Shown here: piece after piece, positions 24,001 to 28,914 of the stretch
Layout of the letters: every line of letters starts with the position of its first letter
How positions within the stretch are numbered: position 1 is the stretch's first letter
NCBI GenBank assembly: GCA_934149245.1
Contig: CAKPER010000016.1
Location: forward strand, 1 to 28,914
Source: an uncultured Bacilli bacterium
GTDB lineage: Bacteria; Bacillota_I; Bacilli_A; RF39; UBA660
Length of the DNA: 28,914 nucleotides
Direction: 5' to 3'
Notes under the pieces: model-generated
Database searches by the model: none
Told to the model about the DNA's origin: nothing
Seen by the model: the letters and a program-made list of their open reading frames with translations, nothing else
Program-made: the position numbers and the translations under genes

Positions 24001-26639
24001 CTCTTAGAACTAGTTGTATTATCAGACCACTGATAATTACCAGTTGGAGTTACAGTAACAGAATATGTTCCAGCATCTATACCAGTTGTAGTTCCACTTA
24101 CTGTATAACCTGTCCCATTAGAAAGTAACGTCTGTGAAACACCAGTATATGTTTTAGCACTACAACTAGGTACACTAACAGATTTTCTTGTTATCGTATA
24201 TGCTTTTGTATTATTTGTTAAATTGTAATTAGAACATTTAGCGCGTCCTCCATTTACACTAGAACAACTTGCCGTTGAAGTATAACTTCCTACATTTGTT
24301 TGAGTAGTTCTAGTAATATTAATACTCTCACCATTAACCCCCGTTACTGGTGTTGTAACTGTTGGTGCCTGTGCTGAACCATTATAAGTAAATGATACTG
24401 TCTCTTCCCAAGTAACAGCTATACTTTTTTTATCAATCTTACAAGACACACTCTTTGATGTTGTTGTTCCATCAGACCATTTATAATTACCAGTTGGAGT
24501 TACAGTAACAGAATATGTTCCAGCATCTATACCAGTTGTAGTTCCACTTACTGTATAACCTGTACCATTAGAAAGTAATGTCTGTGAAACACCAGTATAT
24601 GTTTTAGTACTACAAGTTGGCACCACTATACTCTTAGCCGTTATTGTAAAAGTTTTAGTAACAGTTCCTGTATAATTACCAGTACCAGTAATAGTTACCT
24701 TTCCAGTACCAACATTAATATTATTTGAATAACTTAATGTATAATTTGTATTTAAAATTAAAGTAGTACTACCATCAACAACAGATACAGTAGGTTGCTT
24801 ATTATTTCCATCATATACAAATGTAGTAGGATTTATACTAACCATACTATCTGTAATACTCTTAGCTACTACTTTTCCCGTACCACTGATAACAACAGCA
24901 TTACCATTACCAGAAGTATCATACACAGAGTTTTCTTTCAAACTAATAGTATAATTTCCTACATTAAGACCTTTAATAGTTAATATATACTCATGTTGCT
25001 TACTATTAACAGCACTAACATTAGATACATTCTGAACACTAGCAATAGTACCATTACTTATAGTAAAATTATCAGCACTAAGAGTATTACTTTTTAAACT
25101 ATCATTATCAGTACAAGTAACCTTAACATTAACAGTAGATTGATATATAACATCATTTGGTGTATTAATAGTACAAACTGGCTTTGTAGAATCATGCCAA
25201 GTAGCATTTAATGTTACAGTAGAATTATTTGTTGGATTCAAATTTTTAAAATAACTATCTGTAACTTTTGTTGTTCCACTACTCCAATTATTAGTAACTG
25301 TGCTTGAAGTTTTACCATATAAAGCAGTTGAAGTGTTAATAGAACTAGCAGTCCATCCTGTAAAAGTATATCCATTCCTACTAGGATTACTTATATTAAT
25401 TACTTTATCATATGTCCCACTCTTAGGAGCACTACTACCAGCTATACCACTATTTAAATTATAATTAATATTATAAATATTAGTACTACTATTAAGAGTT
25501 AAAACTCCCGTACCAGCACCTAACTTCACTTTAATTGTATTTTTACTACTATCAGAAAGTTCTGATAATTTATCATTCAAAGTATAACCAGAATATGTAT
25601 ATCCAGTCTTAGACGTTACATTATTAACAGTAAATTCTGTTCTATAAGGTTTTGATTGACTATAACTATTAACATTATTACTACTAGTACCATCACTAGC
25701 AGATACATTAAAATTACTTATACCATTACTAGCATTTACATTCATAGTATAATTATTAATATTCCATTTAGCATAAATCTTAGAATCTTCTCTAAAATAT
25801 GTATTAGTAAATTTATCTGTTATAAAGCCACTATTATTAATCAAATTATCTCCAGTTCCATTAACTTTACTATAATATCCTCCAAATGTATAACCAACTT
25901 TTAACGGAACAGATATATTATTAGAAGTTGCTGTCATTAAATTATTAGTAGCATTACTATCTTTATATATACCAACACCATATTTTTCATATATAGTAGC
26001 AGTTCCCCCATTATTATTATCTGCCTCTTGATTATCTAAACTAATATTAAATAATTTTACTTCTTCATCACATAATACTAAATTAGATACTATACTACTA
26101 TTCATCATAGTACTACTATTTTCTTGATTACCATCTATATATATAACAAATCTATATTCTAAATATTTAGTATCAGGAGTAATATATATACCATTATTTA
26201 ATATATTTTCTCCTACTTTTAAATTACTAAAATTTCCTTCAGCAACTTTATTATAAACACTATTTTCTTTTTTTGATAATACCCATTTAAAAGTTGAATT
26301 TTTTAAAGAATCACTAATAGAAATTATATTTAATTTTGTTATCATCTTATAAGATGTACTTTTCGTATTAGTAACTGTATAATCTGTATATAAAAGACTA
26401 CTATTATTATTTTCATAATAACTACTACTAGTATAATCCGTTACTGGTGATAAAGTAGTTGATGATAAAATATTATTTTTAGAATAAACAAATTTTAATC
26501 CGCCAGCATGAACACCTATATCTATATTAGTATTATTACTCTTCCATTTATAAAAAGCATACGTAATAGAAAATAAGCAGACTATAAACACTATTATCCC
26601 TATAATAGATCCTAAAGTTTTTCGCCTAAATTCATTCAT
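21099..26639 (-). CDS. Giant anchored surface adhesin with InlB-like and MBG/Ig-like repeats
   Basis: This 1846-residue protein is predicted to be extracellular and anchored by an N-terminal membrane segment (about 11-28, ending ITYAFYKW). It has no LPxTG signal. In order it has a TasA-like N-terminal domain (to about 190), two InlB/Listeria-Bacteroides-type repeats (GYTFGGYYSK...IYAKWN; GYTFTGWTAS...LNATWHD), an Ig-like region, a YDG/MBG-like domain, five near-identical 150-residue MBG-like units (about 669-1418), another InlB-like repeat (GYDFLGYYDGD...LTAKWKR), and a C-terminal domain of about 300 residues with four Cys ending YPIHYRLHIDVKRYS. That last domain is shared with the partial gene at 27801. 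I chose ATG at 26639; a longer frame from 26726 is open but has no ribosome site, and its extra N-terminus is encoded by the T19 tract. Likely role is adhesion. Confidence 0.8.
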   Translation of the reverse strand: MNEFRRKTLGSIIGIIVFIVCLFSITYAFYKWKSNNTNIDIGVHAGGLKFVYSKNNILSSTTLSPVTDYTSSSYYENNNSSLLYTDYTVTNTKSTSYKMITKLNIISISDSLKNSTFKWVLSKKENSVYNKVAEGNFSNLKVGENILNNGIYITPDTKYLEYRFVIYIDGNQENSSTMMNSSIVSNLVLCDEEVKLFNISLDNQEADNNNGGTATIYEKYGVGIYKDSNATNNLMTATSNNISVPLKVGYTFGGYYSKVNGTGDNLINNSGFITDKFTNTYFREDSKIYAKWNINNYTMNVNASNGISNFNVSASDGTSSNNVNSYSQSKPYRTEFTVNNVTSKTGYTYSGYTLNDKLSELSDSSKNTIKVKLGAGTGVLTLNSSTNIYNINYNLNSGIAGSSAPKSGTYDKVINISNPSRNGYTFTGWTASSINTSTALYGKTSSTVTNNWSSGTTKVTDSYFKNLNPTNNSTVTLNATWHDSTKPVCTINTPNDVIYQSTVNVKVTCTDNDSLKSNTLSADNFTISNGTIASVQNVSNVSAVNSKQHEYILTIKGLNVGNYTISLKENSVYDTSGNGNAVVISGTGKVVAKSITDSMVSINPTTFVYDGNNKQPTVSVVDGSTTLILNTNYTLSYSNNINVGTGKVTITGTGNYTGTVTKTFTITAKSIVVPTCSTKTYTGVSQTLLSNGTGYTVSGTTTGIDAGTYSVTVTPTGNYKWSDGTTTSKSVSCKIDKKSIAVTWEETVSFTYNGSAQAPTVTTPVTGVNGESINITRTTQTNVGSYTSTASCSSVNGGRAKCSNYNLTNNTKAYTITRKSVSVPSCSAKTYTGVSQTLLSNGTGYTVSGTTTGIDAGTYSVTVTPTGNYQWSDNTTSSKSVSCKIDKKSISVTWGGTTSFTYNGSAQAPTVTTPVTGVNGENVNITRTTQTNVGSYTSTASCSSVSGGRAKCSNYNLTNNTKAYTITRKSVSVPSCSTKTYTGVSQTLLSNGTGYTVSGTTTGIDAGTYSVTVTPTGNYQWSDNTTSSKSVSCKIDKKSISVTWGGTTSFTYNGSAQAPTVTTPVTGVNGENVNITRTTQTNVGSYTSTASCSSVSGGRAKCSNYNLTNNTKSFTINKKSIGVPSCTSKTYTGTSQTLMSSSNEYTVSGTTTGIDAGTYSVTVTPTGNYQWSDNTTSSKSVSCKIDKKSISVTWGGTTSFTYNGSAQAPTVTTPVTGVNGENVNITRTTQTNVGSYTSTASCSSVSGGRAKCSNYNLTNNTKSFTINKKSIGVPSCTSKTYTGTSQTLMSSSNEYTVSGTTTGIDAGTYSVTVTPTGNYQWSDNTTSSKSVSCKIDKKSISVTWGGTTSFTYNGSAQAPTVTTPVTGVNGESVNITRTTQTNVGSYTSTASCSSVSGGQAKCSNYSLNNATKAYTISYNTFNITLDTNKPSPLNAGYYTDGTNTIYMRYHDGVYLDSNYSNKMSSSSNKITVPTATGYDFLGYYDGDIIMINSTGEISSNFTNTTYSGAKTLTAKWKRNFACNDSTTIGSNISYSGKNWTVVTKNEWSCQLVLNEQSSATGSYNDASSKLTNEYLSSGGISGNKTLYNEMQAGLLFTVNGSYYADTNGGKTNINGLYWYGSGNVWDSTARTIYEISNVYPIYSGSYQSTSGIFTSYDGNRTKEAKTVATSTIPAGTRGVTNTSANYTLNKGKSTPSVVTGSANNRFSRAYNIFSAEPKSTKSFVLHKEDGGSGSGSYSNTNWRVRFYPCGGDSSYSNKLAWRYTAKSKTAVTFENVITSTSYSDGANRRLIMASTSTSTTENKTNGVLRTYQNYSSSHCTTFNTYTISNVNYPIHYRLHIDVKRYS
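22386..24635 (-). repeat. Five tandem 450-bp (150-aa) coding repeats
   Basis: The same landmark (gcacgtcctc or close variants) recurs at 22441, 22891, 23341, 23791 and 24241, exactly 450 bp apart. Each unit holds two beta-domains, one beginning KS[IV]xVPSC...KTYTG and one KKSI[SA]VTW, with four cysteines per unit. The middle units are identical over hundreds of bases. The outer units carry scattered changes, as expected from unequal crossing-over inside the array. Confidence 0.95.
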
Positions 26640-26691
26640 TTTTAATATAACACCGCCTAACTTCTTACTGTATAGTTTACTAAAAAATACC

Positions 26692-26710
26692 AAAAAAAAA
26701 AAAAAAAAAA
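26692..26710 (-). repeat. 19-nt A:T homopolymer upstream of the giant adhesin
   Basis: Nineteen consecutive As on the plus strand (Ts on the coding strand) lie 52 bp before the adhesin ATG. A TATACA about 17 bp downstream could serve as a -10, with the T tract at the -35 position. Alternatively AAAAAG-CTTG-CTTTTT next to it makes this a weak terminator with a long U tract. Confidence 0.85.
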
Positions 26711-26755
26711 GCAAGCTTTTTAACATGTAGAGAACTATTTTTATTAGATGTGAAA

Positions 26756-26900
26756 TGAAAAGTTAAATTCTGATATAGCAAATAAATTTTGAAATTTATA
26801 TATTCTTAAATTCTTGTTTATTTTTTTAAAGCTCAAAAACCATCAATGAATTTACTCTTACAATCCACTTTAATATTTAAAATCATAATTTAACTTTTCA
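26756..26900. repeat. 14-bp inverted repeat in the adhesin upstream region
   Basis: TGAAAAGTTAAATT at 26756-26769 is repeated exactly in inverted orientation at 26887-26900, enclosing 117 bp. This is the main structure in the 26727-26981 gap, where I see no gene and no clear promoter. Confidence 0.7.
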
Positions 26901-26945
26901 ATTTACCATTTTTAATTAATTTATTACTATAAAAAAATAATCCAT

Positions 26946-26968
26946 AAAAAAATGAGACAATAATCTCA
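26946..26968 (-). terminator. Intrinsic terminator after thioredoxin-like copy B
   Basis: On the minus strand TGAGA and TCTCA form a 5-bp stem around a 6-nt loop and are followed by seven Ts, 14 bp past the stop codon. Confidence 0.65.
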
Positions 26969-26981
26969 CTTTTCTAACGAA

Positions 26982-27776
26982 TTACTCTGTTATAACATTA
27001 TTTTTTCTTAAAAACTCTTCTATATTAACACTATTGTTTGTATCAACATAACTATTAACTTTACCATTACTTACTATCAATATAGCAGGTAACTTCAACT
27101 TATTCTTAGTATCTTTTCTTAATTTATCATAAAATGCTGGGGTATCACCTAATCCATATTGAATATAATAATAGAAAAAGTTATATTTAATAGAATAATC
27201 AAAAATCTTTTCTCTCATTCTTATACCATCCCATGTTCCATCATACATAAATACTATTTGTTTATTACTTGAATTATATGCCTCTGTAAATTCCTCTGCT
27301 GTATTAATTATTTTTTCATTATCATTTATTTTAATAAATTTATATCTAGCTAAATATTCTTTTAAAGAAACATCATCTGCAACCTCATTTAATAAAGCAT
27401 TAGAATAACCATTCTTTATAAATATTACACTTGGTAAACTAACATCTTCTTTTTTTATATTTAACTTTTTTAATAAATTATTATAGTCTGATTCTCCCTC
27501 TGTTTTAATATCAAAATTTATAAATTTAATATTATATAAATTTTCATACAAACTTATTATTTTATTAGTATTTTCACACAAATAACACTGATATTCGTCA
27601 CTAGAAGATAAATAAACTAAAAACTTCTTTTTATTATTCATTTTCTCAACTATCTCTTCACTTAAAGATGTTTTACCAAATTCATTACTTTCAGCATTGT
27701 TATAAATAAACAAAATAATCATAATTAATACTATTATTAAAGCAAATATTATATAAATATTTTTTTTGTTTTTCAT
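26982..27776 (-). CDS. Membrane-anchored protein with two thioredoxin-like domains, copy B
   Basis: The 264-residue protein duplicates the product at 20279-21079. From FGKTSLSEE to the C-terminus the two differ by only a couple of residues (for example INFDIKTEG versus ITFDIKKEG), and the DNA is nearly identical to within about 3 bp of the stop. The membrane anchor (about 7-25) is quite different in sequence. The CYLC dithiol (C64, C67), the cis-Pro segment and the CxxC-less second domain are all kept. GGAGG precedes the ATG by 7 nt. It lies 24 bp after the second adhesin gene, repeating the adhesin-thioredoxin order. The abrupt change from near identity to divergence points to gene conversion rather than simple recent duplication. 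Confidence 0.72.
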   Translation of the reverse strand: MKNKKNIYIIFALIIVLIMIILFIYNNAESNEFGKTSLSEEIVEKMNNKKKFLVYLSSSDEYQCYLCENTNKIISLYENLYNIKFINFDIKTEGESDYNNLLKKLNIKKEDVSLPSVIFIKNGYSNALLNEVADDVSLKEYLARYKFIKINDNEKIINTAEEFTEAYNSSNKQIVFMYDGTWDGIRMREKIFDYSIKYNFFYYYIQYGLGDTPAFYDKLRKDTKNKLKLPAILIVSNGKVNSYVDTNNSVNIEEFLRKNNVITE

Positions 27777-27800
27777 CTATTACCTCCATATTAACTCCAA

Positions 27801-28914
27801 TTATATTTTAACACTTATATGTAATCTATAATGAATAGGATAATTTACATTAGATAGAGTATATGTTTTAAATACCAAACAATTAGAAGTGTCATAATGA
27901 TTATAAGTACGTCTTACACCCTCTGTAATGTTTTCAGTCGTACTAGTAGCAACTCCAGCCATATACAAATAAAGATTAACTCCATTATCATCATTAGCTT
28001 CTGTTATAATATTACCATATCTAACTTTAGTATTAGACAAAGCAGTAAATCTATGAGCTAGTACATTTCCATATTTATCGCTTCCACCACATGTTTTAAA
28101 TCTAGTCCTCCAACTAGTATTAGTATAAGTTTCTGTAGAATTATCTGCATTTCTTTGCCATTTATTAAGTTTAAAAGAAGACGAACTTTTTGCAGTAGGC
28201 TTAAATCGACTCCAATATCTACTAAATCTATTATCTTTAGAACCAGTTACAACACTATCTTTCATAGCACCATTGGTAAGCGTATAATTTGCAGAAGTAT
28301 TAGAAACAGTTACTGTTCTGTTTGCTTTTAATTTAGTCTCAGAAAGAGTTTGACCTTTTTTAGTCCTACCACTATCATAAGTTGTAGAACTTGTTGAAGA
28401 AGTATAACCACCAGAATAAATATTGTACGTAGAAGAAATACTATATTGTTTTCGTTCATCTGAATCCCAAACTTTTCCACTAGCATACCAATACAAACCA
28501 CTTATTTTACCATACTTTGTGATATCAACATTTGTATCTGCATAATAATTTCCATTAACTTTATTTAATAATCCAGCCTTCATTTCATTATACAAGACTT
28601 TGTTACTACCATTTTCAGTTAAATAAGTACTTGTTAATTTAGAAGATGCATCATTATAACTCCCCGTAAAAGAAGTTTTGTTAACCCAAACTAATTCACA
28701 TGTAGACGTATTTTTAGAAATTACAGTCCAAGTAGCATTAGCATACGAAATATTTTTTCCAACAGCATCACAAGTAAAATTACGCTTCCACTTTGCTGTT
28801 AAAGTCTTTGCACTAGCATACTTACTATTAGTAAAATTAGAAGTTATTTTTCCATTTGCATCTATCATTTGTGTGTCTCCATCATAGTAACCTAAAAAAT
28901 TGTATCCTGTAGCA
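27801..28914 (-). CDS. Surface adhesin C-terminal part, second copy (5' end beyond window)
   Basis: This is the C-terminal part of a gene whose start is right of the window; the frame stays open to base 28914. The visible 370 residues start in an InlB-like repeat (GYNFLGYYDGDTQMIDANGK...LTAKWKR) and continue with the same C-terminal domain as the giant adhesin, ending YPIHYRLHISVKI. The shared domain keeps four Cys (FTCDAVG, STCELVW, KTCGGSD, SNCLVF) and landmarks such as SGLYWYASGKVWDS and VVTGSKDNRFSRYW, but the rest is clearly diverged. An internal ATG at 28868 is not the start. The gene is followed by a thioredoxin-like gene, as in the other module. Confidence 0.85.
   Translation of the reverse strand, partial: ATGYNFLGYYDGDTQMIDANGKITSNFTNSKYASAKTLTAKWKRNFTCDAVGKNISYANATWTVISKNTSTCELVWVNKTSFTGSYNDASSKLTSTYLTENGSNKVLYNEMKAGLLNKVNGNYYADTNVDITKYGKISGLYWYASGKVWDSDERKQYSISSTYNIYSGGYTSSTSSTTYDSGRTKKGQTLSETKLKANRTVTVSNTSANYTLTNGAMKDSVVTGSKDNRFSRYWSRFKPTAKSSSSFKLNKWQRNADNSTETYTNTSWRTRFKTCGGSDKYGNVLAHRFTALSNTKVRYGNIITEANDDNGVNLYLYMAGVATSTTENITEGVRRTYNHYDTSNCLVFKTYTLSNVNYPIHYRLHISVKI

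Noticed and set aside
22386..24635. CRISPR-like or satellite array
   Set aside because: The 450-bp repeats are in frame, encode regular beta-domains, and have no spacers.
21099..26726. Longer N-terminus of the giant adhesin starting at 26726
   Set aside because: The extension is poly-Phe from the T19 tract, no ribosome site precedes that ATG, and a normal membrane anchor starts at the later ATG. Kept only as a possible slippage product.

Overview
The window is about 28.9 kb of very AT-rich DNA and reads as the chromosome of a low-GC Gram-positive bacterium, probably a Bacilli/Erysipelotrichia- or RF39-like gut lineage. Supporting signs are strong GGAGG ribosome sites, sigma-A type promoters, a YqeG-YqeH pair, MtaB, UvrC, rhamnan-type glycosyltransferases and TasA/camelysin-like surface proteins. 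The standard genetic code seems to apply: Trp is TGG and yqeH ends in TGA.

Layout. (1) 1-2528, plus strand: a tandem array (period 1176 bp) of at least three near-identical genes for an Rpn/PD-(D/E)XK 'transposase-like' nuclease. Each whole copy has its own promoter, a strong Shine-Dalgarno (SD) site placed over an AUA codon, and a terminator hairpin built into the end of the gene. (2) From 2581 to the right edge every gene is on the minus strand. 2581-6822: a short cell-surface glycan operon (DUF1972-type rhamnosyltransferase, double GT2 glycosyltransferase, membrane-anchored polysaccharide deacetylase). (3) 6915-9775: three adjacent paralogous genes for unrecognised proteins with a conserved HExxH...E zinc-protease signature. 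(4) 9835-13171: two TasA/camelysin-like anchored surface proteins and a DUF6056-like polytopic membrane protein. The second surface protein ends in a C-type-lectin-like segment whose DNA is about half G+C and resembles the variable region of a diversity-generating retroelement. (5) 13257-16033: mtaB-yqeG-yqeH housekeeping operon. (6) 16131-20194: an unknown protein with helicase-associated-like repeats, uvrC, and an anchored unknown protein. (7) 20279-28914: a duplicated module, each copy a large cysteine-containing surface adhesin followed by a membrane-anchored thioredoxin-like protein. The first adhesin carries five near-identical 150-residue repeats.

How they may fit together (inference). 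Much of the window builds the cell surface: wall polysaccharide, TasA-like fibre or anchored proteins, giant Ig-like adhesins, and a likely dedicated thiol-disulfide enzyme for their paired cysteines. Several features suggest surface variation: the putative retroelement-type variable region, long near-identical repeats, a 19-nt homopolymer and a 14-bp inverted repeat upstream of the giant adhesin, and gene conversion between the thioredoxin-like copies. No tRNA, rRNA, CRISPR array, reverse transcriptase or insertion sequence was seen.
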